Shown here in pieces: positions 25,160-33,871 of a stretch of DNA of 64,000 nt. Source of the DNA: CAZIDL01 sp964537825 (GTDB taxonomy: Bacteria; Bacteroidota; Bacteroidia; Flavobacteriales_D; CAYVSK01); the NCBI GenBank assembly GCA_964537825.1, contig CAZIDL010000004.1:1-64000 (forward strand). The letters are read 5' to 3'. The notes under the pieces are model-generated. The model made no database searches, was not told the origin of the DNA, and worked only from the letters and a program-made list of their open reading frames with translations. A program made the position numbers and the translations under genes. How positions within the stretch are numbered: position 1 is the first letter of the stretch; each line of letters opens with the position of its first letter.

Positions 25160-26371
25160 ATGAGCCGCGTCTTATTCGACGATAGCGCGAGAAGCGCTTT
25201 CCTTCCTTTCACCCATTCGAGACCTATCGCTGAACAGCGCTTTGGGATCCTTACGATCCGTGAGAAATGGGATGAAAGAACAGGTGATCCTCATGTTTGG
25301 CTCACCGTCCCTCATTTGCGGGGAAAATTCCCTTACCCCGGATCGCACGATCCGTTGCTCATCAATGGGCGACTGCTCCCCGATCCCGATATCATAGATG
25401 CTGTGAACGCATTGGAAAAGGGAGAAGGGCTGAAACGAGGAAAGATCCTGTTGGCATTAAGGCCTCACGAAGTTTCCGATGGACTCTTGGATGCTTATGA
25501 TGACGGAGGGGTTGCCGCTCTGCAAGACCGTTACGGGGAACATCTCAAGGATCATGAAAAGCCGGTCGCTCTGCTCGAACAAAAATGGGAGCTTTTCTCA
25601 AGGAACGGAGAAGCTCTTAAGGAGGATCATGAATTTCTCAAGGGGCGAAGCTGCTCGCGATCTCCTTCATCGAGCAATACCGTGATCGGGGACCAGCTTT
25701 TCATAGGGGAAGGGGCTCAAGTGGAGCATGCTACCCTTAACACGGAGACCGGTCCCATCCATATCGCTGAAGATGCCGAGGTCATGGAAGGGGCGATGAT
25801 CCGGGGACCTTTTTACCTCGGCCCGCACGGAGTGGTGAAAATGGGAGCGAAGATCTATGGTCCCACTACGGTCGGCCCTTATGCGAAGGTGGGAGGTGAG
25901 ATCAATAACAGCGTGTTCTTCGGATATTCCAACAAGGCACACGATGGTTTCCTCGGCAATTCGGTCATTGGAGAATGGTGCAACCTCGGAGCGGACACCA
26001 ACAATTCAAATCTCAAGAACAATTACGGGGCCGTTAAGGTATGGGACCATGAGAAGGAAAACTTCGAAAATAGCGGCCTGACCTTTTGCGGGATCTTTAT
26101 GGGAGACCATTCAAAGTGTGGGATCGATACCATGTTCAATACCGGGACCACCATCGGTTTCAGCGCCAACGTTTTCGATGCCGGCTTCCCTCCGAAGTTC
26201 ATTCCTTCTTTCTTCTGGGGCGGAAGTCAGGGCTGGGAGCCTTTCGATCCAGGGAAGGCTAAAGAGGTGGCCCAGCGCATACGGGCCCGGAGGGACCTTC
26301 CTTTTGATGAAGTGGAGGAGCGGCTTTTCGATGAACTCTACGAAAAGACCCGTAATGAGCGAAAAGTATGA
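25160..26371 (+). CDS. GlmU-like putative sugar nucleotidyltransferase with left-handed beta-helix
   Basis: 403 aa. The N-terminal part (FDDSARSAFLPFTHSRPIAEQRFGILTIREKW) is a diverged nucleotidyltransferase domain lacking the usual GGxGTRL loop. The C-terminal part from about residue 175 has hexapeptide repeats (VIGDQLFIGEGAQVEHATLN; GPIHIAEDAEVMEGAMIRGP; GAKIYGPTTVGPYAKVGGEI). Bacteroidota carry this protein widely, annotated as a GlmU-family or putative sugar nucleotidyl transferase; its substrate is not established. Possible roles are in sugar activation for envelope polymers. The lon start lies about 100 bp downstream. Confidence 0.8.
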   Translation: MSRVLFDDSARSAFLPFTHSRPIAEQRFGILTIREKWDERTGDPHVWLTVPHLRGKFPYPGSHDPLLINGRLLPDPDIIDAVNALEKGEGLKRGKILLALRPHEVSDGLLDAYDDGGVAALQDRYGEHLKDHEKPVALLEQKWELFSRNGEALKEDHEFLKGRSCSRSPSSSNTVIGDQLFIGEGAQVEHATLNTETGPIHIAEDAEVMEGAMIRGPFYLGPHGVVKMGAKIYGPTTVGPYAKVGGEINNSVFFGYSNKAHDGFLGNSVIGEWCNLGADTNNSNLKNNYGAVKVWDHEKENFENSGLTFCGIFMGDHSKCGIDTMFNTGTTIGFSANVFDAGFPPKFIPSFFWGGSQGWEPFDPGKAKEVAQRIRARRDLPFDEVEERLFDELYEKTRNERKV

Positions 26372-26474
26372 ATATGGGAACTTTCTCCCTGCTCGGGCGT
26401 TCTCCGGTACAGAGGATAAGGCAATGAAGCCAGCACTTTCCAACGAACAAGACGCGAACAGAAGAACTGCGGAT

Positions 26475-28772
26475 ATGGATTACGACGTTTTCGATCCTTT
26501 TATTTTTCAACTCTCCGATATGGTGGATGACAAGACGGAGTTCATTCCTCTGATCAGTTCAGAGGATGAAGAGAACATGCATTCGGAGGATATCCCGGAG
26601 GAGCTTCCCATCCTCCCCATACGGAACACCGTCCTCTTTCCGGGGGTGGTCATCCCCATCAATGTGGGGCGTGATCGTTCGATCGAACTGACCAATGAAG
26701 CTTACCAGAACGAGCATCTGCTCGGGGTCCTGGCTCAGAACGATCAGAGTGTGGAGGACCCCATGGAGAAGGACCTCCATAAGATCGGAACGGTCGGGCG
26801 GATCGTGAAGCAGCTCAAGATGCCGGATGGGAGTACCACGGTCATCATTCAGGGGAAGATGCGTTTTCAGCTCCAGGAGCTGACCCAGTACGACCCATAC
26901 CTCCGTGGAAAGGTGGAAGAACTCCCGGAGGACCGTCCTTCGACTTCCGATCAGGAGTTCAAGGCCCTCGTCGATTCGATGAAGGACCTGAGCCTGAACA
27001 TCATCCAGAACTCTCCCAACATCCCATCGGAGGCGAGCTTCTCGATCAAGAACATCGAAAGTCCATCCTTGCTGGTCAACTTCATCTCCTCCAATATGAA
27101 CGCGGAGGTCGATCAGAAACAGGGGCTCCTCCAGATCGGGCAGCTCCGTCGCCGGGCGGAGAAAGCCATGGAGCATCTGAACAATGAGTACCAGATGCTC
27201 GAGCTCAAGAACGACATCCAATCGAAGGTGAAGACGGACATCGACGAGCAGCAACGGGAATATTTCCTCCAGCAGCAGATGAAACAGATCCAGGAGGAGC
27301 TGGGAGAATCGCCGAACGAACAGGATGTCAAGGAGCTTCAGGAAAAGGCTGCCAAGCAGAAGTGGGGGAAGGAAGTGCAGGAGACCTTCGAAAAGGAATT
27401 GAACAAACTACGCCGGATGAATCCGGCGGGAGCCGAGTATTCCGTCCAGCTCAATTACCTGGAGACCCTCGTCGAACTGCCCTGGGGGGAGTTCACCAAG
27501 GACCGTTTCGACCTCAAAAAGGCCCGGAAGATCCTCGATCGCGACCATCATGGTCTTGAGAAGGTGAAAGAGCGGATCATCGAGCACCTTGCCGTGCTTA
27601 AGCTCAAGAACGACATGAAAGCTCCGATCCTCTGTCTTTATGGACCTCCCGGTGTCGGAAAGACATCCCTCGGGAAGTCCGTCGCTGAGGCATTGGGGCG
27701 CGAGTATTGCCGCATGTCCCTGGGCGGGCTGAAGGATGAATCGGAAGTGCGGGGGCATCGGAAGACCTACATCGGTGCGATGCCCGGGCGCATCATCCAG
27801 AACCTGAAACGGGTCGGNNNNNNNNNNNNNNNNNNNNNNNNNNNNNNNNNNNNNNNNNNNNNNNNNNNNNNNNNNNNNNNNNNNNNNNNNNNNNNNNNNN
27901 NNNNNNNNNNNNNNNNNAAGATCGAGATCGCTAAGCGCCACCTTATTCCCAAACAGCTGGAAGAGAACGGGATGGAGAAAGGGGAGGTCAAGTTCCCCAA
28001 AAAGGTCCTGGAAAAACTGATCGAAGAACATACGGACGAATCCGGCGTGCGGACCCTGGAGAAGCGGATCTCCAAACTGGTCAGGAACCGCGCGATGAAA
28101 AAAGCTCAACAGGAATCGTTCGAAGCACAGATCAAAGTGGGCGAGCTGAACAAGATCCTGGGTCCCGCTCATGCCAAGGACAAGTACCGCGACAATAACA
28201 CGGCCGGAGTCGTCACGGGATTGGCCTGGACCCCGACCGGGGGAGATATCCTTTTCGTGGAGTCCACCTTGAGCAAGGGAGAAGGAAAGCTCAACCTGAC
28301 CGGGAACCTCGGGGATGTGATGAAAGAATCAGCCACCATTGCACATGAGTATCTGAAGAGCCATGCTGAAGACCTTGCCATCCCCTACGAGGCCTTTAGC
28401 AAGTGGAACATCCACATGCACGTGCCTGAAGGAGCTACACCCAAGGATGGTCCTTCGGCGGGGATCACTATGCTGACGGCCCTTGCTTCCCTCTTTACGC
28501 AACGAAAAGTTCGCAAGCATATGGGAATGACCGGCGAGATCACCTTGCGCGGACGGATACTCCCGGTAGGGGGGATCAAAGAGAAGATCCTCGCTGCTAA
28601 AAGAGCTGACGTGAAAGAGATCGTGCTACCGGAGCAGAACAGGAAGGACGTGGAGGATATCGATCCCCGATACATCAAGGGACTTCGTTTCCATTACTGC
28701 GAGAGCATGATGGAAGCGGTCGATCTTGCCCTTTTGGACGAAAAGGTGCCTGAGCCTTTGAAGCTCAACTGA
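26475..28772 (+). CDS. lon: ATP-dependent protease La (Lon), interrupted by an assembly gap
   Basis: Cytoplasmic AAA+ serine protease for misfolded and regulatory proteins. The start is placed at ATG 26475 (MDYDVFDPFIF); 26424 and 26511 are alternatives, and homologues begin shortly before EFIPLISSEDEENM. The N-terminal substrate domain begins ELPILPIRNTVLFPGVVIPI. Walker A is GPPGVGKTSLGKS. The proteolytic domain has the catalytic Ser in KDGPSAGITM and Lys in GGIKEKILAAKRA. A 100-N gap (27818-27917) replaces Walker B and sensor regions: about 84 residues are expected there by comparison with E. coli Lon, against 33 shown. The frame happens to stay open. No other damage is seen. Confidence 0.95.
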   Translation: MDYDVFDPFIFQLSDMVDDKTEFIPLISSEDEENMHSEDIPEELPILPIRNTVLFPGVVIPINVGRDRSIELTNEAYQNEHLLGVLAQNDQSVEDPMEKDLHKIGTVGRIVKQLKMPDGSTTVIIQGKMRFQLQELTQYDPYLRGKVEELPEDRPSTSDQEFKALVDSMKDLSLNIIQNSPNIPSEASFSIKNIESPSLLVNFISSNMNAEVDQKQGLLQIGQLRRRAEKAMEHLNNEYQMLELKNDIQSKVKTDIDEQQREYFLQQQMKQIQEELGESPNEQDVKELQEKAAKQKWGKEVQETFEKELNKLRRMNPAGAEYSVQLNYLETLVELPWGEFTKDRFDLKKARKILDRDHHGLEKVKERIIEHLAVLKLKNDMKAPILCLYGPPGVGKTSLGKSVAEALGREYCRMSLGGLKDESEVRGHRKTYIGAMPGRIIQNLKRVXXXXXXXXXXXXXXXXXXXXXXXXXXXXXXXXXXKIEIAKRHLIPKQLEENGMEKGEVKFPKKVLEKLIEEHTDESGVRTLEKRISKLVRNRAMKKAQQESFEAQIKVGELNKILGPAHAKDKYRDNNTAGVVTGLAWTPTGGDILFVESTLSKGEGKLNLTGNLGDVMKESATIAHEYLKSHAEDLAIPYEAFSKWNIHMHVPEGATPKDGPSAGITMLTALASLFTQRKVRKHMGMTGEITLRGRILPVGGIKEKILAAKRADVKEIVLPEQNRKDVEDIDPRYIKGLRFHYCESMMEAVDLALLDEKVPEPLKLN
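27818..27917. other. Assembly gap (100 N) inside lon
   Basis: Exactly 100 N, the usual placeholder for a gap of unknown size. Flanking codons read NLKRVG on the left and KIEIAKRHLIPKQL on the right. In E. coli Lon about 84 residues separate these points, so the true gap is probably near 250 bp. Confidence 0.97.
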
Positions 28773-28847
28773 TCATGCCCCGCCAGAAGCTCCTACAATA
28801 GGAAAGGGATCCGCTCGTTCAAGCTGCCGTCCGACCTTTACGCCTCT

Positions 28848-29903
28848 GTGCTACGTTTCACTGCAGCGATCCTCTTTTGCTTGGCCCTTTCCGCTCATGG
28901 ATATTCCCAATCCGGCGGAAACACGGGTGGCCACGCCCTTGACCTGGTGGGCTCGGCTCGGGTTGCTGCTCTTGGAGGGCAGTACGGTGCCATTCACGAC
29001 GACGATGTGACGCTGGCGGTTCAGCAACCGGCCATTTTGGACTCATCTGTTCACAAACATCTGGCCCTTAATTACGTCGATCATTTCGCCGGGATCAACT
29101 ACGGGTTCGCCTCCTATGCTCACGACTTCGGAGGGAAAGCGGGCACGTGGGCAGGCACCCTGCAGTACGTTAATTACGGGAAATTCGAGCGCAGGGATCT
29201 GATGGGCTTCAAGCAAGGGACTTTCACCGCTGCCGAATATGCCCTCAACATCTCGCACGGACGCTGGCTCGACTCGAACTTCTCGGTAGGAGGGACCGTG
29301 AAGTTCCTCTATTCCAAAATGGAGGAGCGATGGGCCTTAGGAGCTGGTCTGGACCTTTCCGGCCTTTATTACAAACGCGCTTCTCTTTTCACAGCATCCC
29401 TTTCTTTAAGGAACATCGGTGGGCAATTGAAAAGCTATTACCCCGATGATCGGGCCCCGCTCCCCTTTGAGATACGTGGCGGGCTGACCAAGGGACTTGC
29501 GCATGCCCCCTTTCGCCTTGGTTTGATGCTTCGCGATCTTCAACGATGGAACCTCCAGTATCCTGAAGGATCTCCGGATCAGGGTTTTCTGAGTGCCAAG
29601 CCTGACAGTGCCACCGGCTTCAGTAAAGTGGGGCAATTCGTCGATAACCTGCTCCGCCACATGGTCTTCAATGTGGAGGTTCTGATCACCGAGAACATTC
29701 ATATTCGCTTGGGGTACGATTACCAGCGAAGGGCGGAGCTCCAGGTGGAGGAGAAACCAGGTTTCGTCGGTTTCAATTGGGGCTTTGGCTTCAAGATCGA
29801 CCGTTTTCGCTTTGGTTATGCCCGCTCGAGCTATCATCTGACCGGGGGGAAGAATCACTTCACGGTCACCACCGACCTCGGCGCTTTCCGCTCCAAAAAA
29901 TGA
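28848..29903 (+). CDS. porQ: Type IX secretion system protein PorQ
   Basis: 351 aa outer-membrane beta-barrel of the FadL-like/PorV group. Signal peptide 1-21 (LLFCLALSAHGYSQ; GTG start at 28848). The N-terminal GGHALDLVGSARVAALGGQYGAIHDDDVTLAVQQPAIL is characteristic of PorQ, followed by alternating beta strands and the C-terminal HLTGGKNHFTVTTDLGAF. PorQ is a T9SS accessory protein that works with PorZ at the cell surface. It sits directly before cmk, an arrangement seen in many Bacteroidota genomes. This window also contains a likely T9SS client, the protease at 21379. Confidence 0.88.
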   Translation: MLRFTAAILFCLALSAHGYSQSGGNTGGHALDLVGSARVAALGGQYGAIHDDDVTLAVQQPAILDSSVHKHLALNYVDHFAGINYGFASYAHDFGGKAGTWAGTLQYVNYGKFERRDLMGFKQGTFTAAEYALNISHGRWLDSNFSVGGTVKFLYSKMEERWALGAGLDLSGLYYKRASLFTASLSLRNIGGQLKSYYPDDRAPLPFEIRGGLTKGLAHAPFRLGLMLRDLQRWNLQYPEGSPDQGFLSAKPDSATGFSKVGQFVDNLLRHMVFNVEVLITENIHIRLGYDYQRRAELQVEEKPGFVGFNWGFGFKIDRFRFGYARSSYHLTGGKNHFTVTTDLGAFRSKK

Positions 29904-29911
29904 TAGATTTG
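29904..29911 (+). promoter_or_regulatory. TAGATTTG, Bacteroidota -7 promoter element (cmk)
   Basis: Exact TAnnTTTG match beginning at the base after the porQ stop, 23 bp before ATG 29935. No obvious TTG at -33. Confidence 0.6.
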
Positions 29912-29934
29912 GGTGGAACCTCCAATGGGAGCGA

Positions 29935-30639
29935 ATGATGGAGTCTTCCGGGAAAGCGATCAATATAGCTATCGATGGTCATTCTTCCTGCGGGAAGAGT
30001 ACGCTGGCTAAAGGACTTGCAGCCAGGCTCCATTATGCTTATGTCGATACGGGTGCCATGTATCGGGCGATCACGCTTTTCGGTATTCGGCATGGACTGG
30101 TAAGGGATGGGGAACTGGATAAGGGTGGATTGCTCGAAGCGATCGATCAGGCGCGCATCGATTTCGTCCCCGATGCGGACACCGGCCGGAGTTGGGTTAT
30201 GTTGAACGGGGAGGCCGTGGAAGAAGCGATCCGGAGCATGGAGGTCTCCCATTCCGTCAGTGAGGTGGCCGCGATCCCCGAAGTGCGCCAAAAGCTTGTG
30301 GAGATCCAAAAACGCATAGCCGAAAAGAAGGGGGTGGTGATGGACGGACGGGACATCGGCACCGTGGTGCTCCCTGAAGCTGAACTCAAGTTCTTCGTGA
30401 CCGCTGATGAGAAGGTAAGGGCTGAACGTCGTTATCGGGAATTAGCTGAGAAAGGCCATACGGTCAGCTTCGAGGAGATCCTCGAGAACATCCGCGAGCG
30501 CGATCATGAGGACACGCATCGCGAGGAGAGCCCTTTACGACAAGCCCCTGACGCTGTTCTCCTCGATACCACCGATCTAACTCCACAGGAACAGCTCGAT
30601 CTGGCTTTGGAGCATTTTGAAAGGGTGGTGGGGGGTTAG
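29935..30639 (+). CDS. cmk: Cytidylate kinase
   Basis: 234 aa. It phosphorylates CMP and dCMP with ATP in pyrimidine salvage. The P-loop is IAIDGHSSCGKSTLAKGLA, the CMP-binding region starts YVDTGAMYRA, and MDGRDIGTVVLPEAELKFFVTA and RDHEDTHREESPLRQAPDAVLLDTTDL complete the family signature. ATG 29935 is followed by a second ATG at 29938, and either may be used. Transcription probably starts at the TAGATTTG element just downstream of porQ. Downstream is a repeat-rich intergenic region. Confidence 0.96.
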   Translation: MMESSGKAINIAIDGHSSCGKSTLAKGLAARLHYAYVDTGAMYRAITLFGIRHGLVRDGELDKGGLLEAIDQARIDFVPDADTGRSWVMLNGEAVEEAIRSMEVSHSVSEVAAIPEVRQKLVEIQKRIAEKKGVVMDGRDIGTVVLPEAELKFFVTADEKVRAERRYRELAEKGHTVSFEEILENIRERDHEDTHREESPLRQAPDAVLLDTTDLTPQEQLDLALEHFERVVGG

Positions 30640-30715
30640 GGTTCCGATCCAAGCGTCCTTTTCAGGGCTATCACCCTTTCGTGCCCTCAGCGTGTCGGTC
30701 GATCAAAAACCCTTT

Positions 30716-30743
30716 GTAGGGGCGACACATGTGTCGCCCCTAC
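30716..30743. repeat. 28-bp perfect palindrome
   Basis: The left arm is GTAGGGGCGACACA (30716-30729) and the right arm is its exact reverse complement (30730-30743), with no loop. Similar GTAGGGGCGAC palindromes occur as dispersed intergenic repeats in many environmental bacteria, so this is probably one copy of a family. Confidence 0.85.
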
Positions 30744-30816
30744 GGAAATATATACCCTATCAGGGTAAGGGAACGATCGCGATCTTTCCGTAGCAGCGAT
30801 CCGAAACGCTCCCGGG

Positions 30817-30990
30817 ATCCGCGTTCATCCGCGCCCATCCGCGTCGTCAGCGGTCCAGTTACAAGGTTCTGATCAGCTCGGCAAGTTGTTCGTTAAAGGG
30901 GATGGCTCATGGCTATCCCTCCTTGGCGGAAAATTCCCGTGCTGGCCTTTGGACCGCGGATGGACGCGGATCACGCGGATAGTCGCGGAT
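30817..30990. repeat. Inverted arrays of a 7-bp word (ATCCGCG x3, CGCGGAT x4)
   Basis: ATCCGCG starts at 30817, 30827 and 30837. Its reverse complement CGCGGAT starts at 30955, 30965, 30974 and 30984. Spacing within each array is 9-10 bp, about one DNA turn. The two arrays could pair as a long hairpin with a loop of about 110 bases. No coding function. Confidence 0.85.
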
Positions 30991-30999
30991 AGGGGATCT

Positions 31000-32712
31000 T
31001 TAGCGCTCCCAAACGTCGTTCCCCGGNNNNNNNNNNNNNNNNNNNNNNNNNNNNNNNNNNNNNNNNNNNNNNNNNNNNNNNNNNNNNNNNNNNNNNNNNN
31101 NNNNNNNNNNNNNNNNNNNNNNNNNNTAGGCCCAGCGATCGATATAGGCTTTGAAGGCCGGGTCGAAGCGTTCGGGGCTTAGGATATATTCCCGGAGGAT
31201 GATGAGCCCAAGGGCCGGTTTTCCGTAGGCTGATTGCCCGAGGTTCTTGGCTTGGATCACGTCGGGATATGTGTGGATCGGCTGCCGTTCGGGGTTCCGG
31301 AGGCCATCGATGATCTCCTCCATATCGGAGTACCGGGTCGGATATTCCCCGTCGTTGAAGGCCTTGGTGCTGTAATGGTTCATAAAGGTGTTCATCCCTT
31401 CGTCCATCCAGGCGTAAAGCCGCTCATTGGTTCCCACGAGCATCGGGAACCAGTTGTGGCCGAATTCATGATCGGTCACTCCCCAAAGCCCTCGCTCGGT
31501 GGACTTCCAATGGCAAAAAGAGAGCCCAGGATATTCCATACCACCGACGATGCCGGCCACGTTGCTGGCGGTCCGGTAGGGGTAGGGGTGCCATTTTTCC
31601 GAATAGTGCTCGATGGAAGCTTGGGTGTATTCTGTGGAGCGGCCCCAAGCGCTATCTCCGTTGCTCTCCTTCGGATAAAAGGACATGACGGGGACGTCCT
31701 TTCCACCCGGGATGTCCGCTTTGGCCGCATCCCATATGAAAGCGGGAGAGGAGGCCCAAGCGAGATCGCGCGCCTTCTTGACCCGATAATGCCAGGTCAG
31801 CTTGCCCTCTCCAGCCGGACGGGTCTTGTCAGGGTTGCCGGCTTCCTTGGGAGCGATGATGTCGACCGTCTCGTCCGATCGCTTGGCTTTTTTCAGGCGG
31901 TTCTGCTGTTCGTCCGTCAGCACATCGCTCGGGTTCTGCAGCTTCCCGGACGCTGCCACGATGTGGTCACGAGGGACGGTCACTTCGAGATCGAGATCCC
32001 CATACTCAAGATAGAACTCCCCGGTCCCCAGGTAGGGTTCCACGTTCCAGCCTTCGATATCATCGAACACGCACATGCGGGGATACCATTGAGCGAGTTC
32101 ATAGATCCATCCATTTTTCGTCTTGAGGCGTCCCATTCGGTCCGCTCCATATTGGGGGATGGTGAAATGAAAGTCGATCCGGATCTGGAGTTCATCCCCG
32201 GTCCCCATTCGATCCTGGAGATCCACCTTCATCCGCGTGTCGTGGATCGAATATTCCGGCTTGTAGGTCTTCATTCCGTCTTTGATCCGGATGTTCTCGA
32301 TCACGTGGCCCTTGGTGGTGTCCCCTTGGAATCGCGTTGATCTGGAAGGGGGGGTGACGTCCATGCCGCGGGATCCTTTGGCGAATTTGTTCTGGTCGAG
32401 TTGCAGCCAGAGGAAGTTCAGCTTTTGGGGGCTGTTGTTGCTGTATTCGATCGTGACCTTACCGGTCACTAAGTGTTCCTCCTCCTTCAGTTCGACATCG
32501 AGTTCGTAGTTGGCGCTGTTCTGCCAATAATCAGAGGCAGGTTTCCCGGATGCCGTGCGATAGGGACTGGCGGAAGGGGCTCGAAGGGGTTCGAAGATGT
32601 GTTGATGATCCCTTTCCCGGTTCCGTTCATATTGCTGGGCTCGGAGGATCGGTGAAAGGCTGAGGGTAAGGATGAGGGAGTGGATCAGGAGTAGCGTTGC
32701 ACTTCGTCCCAT
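31000..32712 (-). CDS. M1-family (aminopeptidase N-like) zinc metallopeptidase, C-terminus interrupted by assembly gap
   Basis: Exported gluzincin peptidase. Signal peptide about 1-25 (ending ILRAQ). The zinc site HEFGH with the downstream glutamate in WMDEGMN follows the substrate-binding GGMEYPG, the counterpart of GAMEN. It has the N-terminal beta domain of M1 enzymes from about 60. Coding is secure from 32712 to 31127. A 100-N gap then intervenes and the last eight residues drawn (PGNDVWER) depend on an arbitrary gap length. A TAGATTTG promoter lies 28 bp upstream of the ATG. Confidence 0.88.
   Translation of the reverse strand: MGRSATLLLIHSLILTLSLSPILRAQQYERNRERDHQHIFEPLRAPSASPYRTASGKPASDYWQNSANYELDVELKEEEHLVTGKVTIEYSNNSPQKLNFLWLQLDQNKFAKGSRGMDVTPPSRSTRFQGDTTKGHVIENIRIKDGMKTYKPEYSIHDTRMKVDLQDRMGTGDELQIRIDFHFTIPQYGADRMGRLKTKNGWIYELAQWYPRMCVFDDIEGWNVEPYLGTGEFYLEYGDLDLEVTVPRDHIVAASGKLQNPSDVLTDEQQNRLKKAKRSDETVDIIAPKEAGNPDKTRPAGEGKLTWHYRVKKARDLAWASSPAFIWDAAKADIPGGKDVPVMSFYPKESNGDSAWGRSTEYTQASIEHYSEKWHPYPYRTASNVAGIVGGMEYPGLSFCHWKSTERGLWGVTDHEFGHNWFPMLVGTNERLYAWMDEGMNTFMNHYSTKAFNDGEYPTRYSDMEEIIDGLRNPERQPIHTYPDVIQAKNLGQSAYGKPALGLIILREYILSPERFDPAFKAYIDRWAXXXXXXXXXXXXXXXXXXXXXXXXXXXXXXXXXXPGNDVWER
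31027..31126. other. Assembly gap (100 N) at the 3' end of the M1 peptidase gene
   Basis: Exactly 100 N, a placeholder length. The gene reads ...FKAYIDRWA up to the gap. Repeats of CGCGGAT end 37 bp beyond it, which fits a repeat-induced break. Confidence 0.97.
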
Positions 32713-32740
32713 CAGGCCTTAAGGGTTGGTTCGTGGGCGG

Positions 32741-32748
32741 CAAATCTA
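32741..32748 (-). promoter_or_regulatory. TAGATTTG, Bacteroidota -7 promoter element (M1 peptidase)
   Basis: Exact TAnnTTTG on the minus strand, 28 bp upstream of ATG 32712. No clear TTG at -33. Confidence 0.6.
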
Positions 32749-32820
32749 AACTTTCTTACGAGGAAGGCACATCGGGACGATCTTTTATCTTCATGCTCCA
32801 TCCCGGATAAAGCGCAGGAT

Positions 32821-33366
32821 ATGAAGTCGAAGGTCGGTGGCAGTGAACTCGAAGTGATCCGTGGGGATATTACTGCCCAAGATGATATGGAGGCCATCGT
32901 GAACGCTGCCAACGCTCGTTTGGAGACAGGTGGTGGAGTCGCTGGGGCGATCCATAAGGCCGCTGGTCCGGAACTCGCAGCGGAATGCCGCCCTATGGCC
33001 CCGATCGAACCGGGCCAGGCGGTGATCAGCTCTGGCCAACAACTTCCCAATCCCTACGTGATCCATTGCTTGGGGCCGATCTATGGAAGGGATGAGCCTT
33101 CGGACGAACTTTTGGCCGCTTGTTACCGCAATGCCCTCCAGCGTGCTGAAGAGAAAGGGATCGCTTCGGTGGCCTTTCCGGCCATATCCACTGGAGCTTT
33201 CGGTTATCCCCTCGAAGAAGCGGCAGACGTGGCCATTCGGACGGTCAAGGAGGAACTCGAGAAGGGGAGTGGAGTACGGACCGTCCGCTTTGTGCTCTTT
33301 GGCGAGAAAGATCTGAACGTGCACGCGGATGTGCTGAACAGGGTGTTGGATCAGGATGGCGGATAA
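32821..33366 (+). CDS. Macro-domain protein (ADP-ribose binding, possible de-ADP-ribosylase)
   Basis: 181 aa, a single macro domain. It has the adenosine-binding GDITAQDDMEAIVNAANARLETGGGVAGAIHKAAG (NAAN and GGGVAGAI loops) and the second loop SVAFPAISTGAFGYPLEEAA. This is the MacroD/YmdB-like class, whose members hydrolyse O-acetyl-ADP-ribose or remove ADP-ribose from acidic residues. It has no signal peptide. Its end overlaps the start of the RimB-like gene by 11 bp (33356-33366), which in turn overlaps the RimK-like gene, so the three form one operon. Confidence 0.9.
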   Translation: MKSKVGGSELEVIRGDITAQDDMEAIVNAANARLETGGGVAGAIHKAAGPELAAECRPMAPIEPGQAVISSGQQLPNPYVIHCLGPIYGRDEPSDELLAACYRNALQRAEEKGIASVAFPAISTGAFGYPLEEAADVAIRTVKEELEKGSGVRTVRFVLFGEKDLNVHADVLNRVLDQDGG

Positions 33367-33871
33367 GCGTGGGACCAGGCAGGGCAAGAAGCGTCGCCGT
33401 CGTACCCGCAAGCGGGTGATCGGGCGGATGGACCGGGTGGACCTTCCGCAGTTCGAACTCGAGGATCTGCCTTGTCGAGTGGATACAGGAGCTGCATCCT
33501 CAGCGTTGCATTGTCACAAAGTGAAGCTTATCGAACGGGAAGGGATCGAAATGATCTCTTTCCATCTTTTGGATCCCTCGCACCCTGATTACGGATATCA
33601 GGAGTTCCGTACGATGGACTTCAAGGAGCGGACGATCAAGAACTCGTTCGGGAACAGCGAGTCCCGCTTCATTGTCAAGACGCAGGTCCAGCTCTTCGGT
33701 CGGAGATTCAAGACCGAATTCTCCCTTTCGGACCGGGGAAAGATGACCTATCCCGTCCTTTTGGGTCGGCGAGCCCTTTATAACCGCTTTATCGTAGATG
33801 TAGCGGAGAAAGACCTGTCCTATAAGGAAAAAATGGAAAAGCATGCGAATAGCGGTCCTTTCGAGGAATAG
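33356..33871 (+). CDS. RimB-like retropepsin-fold protease ("ATP-dependent zinc protease" family)
   Basis: 171 aa. A very basic N-terminus (KKRRRRTRKR) precedes the domain. The retropepsin-like active site is VDTGAASSALHC, with the later hydrophobic-Gly segment MTYPVLLGRRALYNRFIVD. The family is usually encoded next to RimK and is proposed to trim poly-glutamate tails (RimB). The overlap with the downstream ATP-grasp gene is 29 bp. The old name, ATP-dependent zinc protease, is not supported by any zinc motif here. Confidence 0.87.
   Translation: MADKRGTRQGKKRRRRTRKRVIGRMDRVDLPQFELEDLPCRVDTGAASSALHCHKVKLIEREGIEMISFHLLDPSHPDYGYQEFRTMDFKERTIKNSFGNSESRFIVKTQVQLFGRRFKTEFSLSDRGKMTYPVLLGRRALYNRFIVDVAEKDLSYKEKMEKHANSGPFEE

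Larger units (their letters stand above)
30640..30999. other. Gene-free, repeat-rich intergenic region
   Basis: About 360 bp without a supportable gene, between cmk and the end of the M1 peptidase gene. It contains a 28-bp perfect palindrome (30716-30743) and two inverted arrays of ATCCGCG/CGCGGAT, ending 28 bp before a 100-N assembly gap. The repeats themselves probably caused the assembly break. Confidence 0.8.

Noticed and set aside
26118..26474. Lon start inside the upstream nucleotidyltransferase gene
   Set aside because: It would overlap that gene by more than 250 bp in another frame; homologous N-termini begin near EFIPLI.
30886..31182. Open frame spanning the gap beside the M1 peptidase
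   Set aside because: A third of it is N and the rest is repeats or the antisense of the peptidase.
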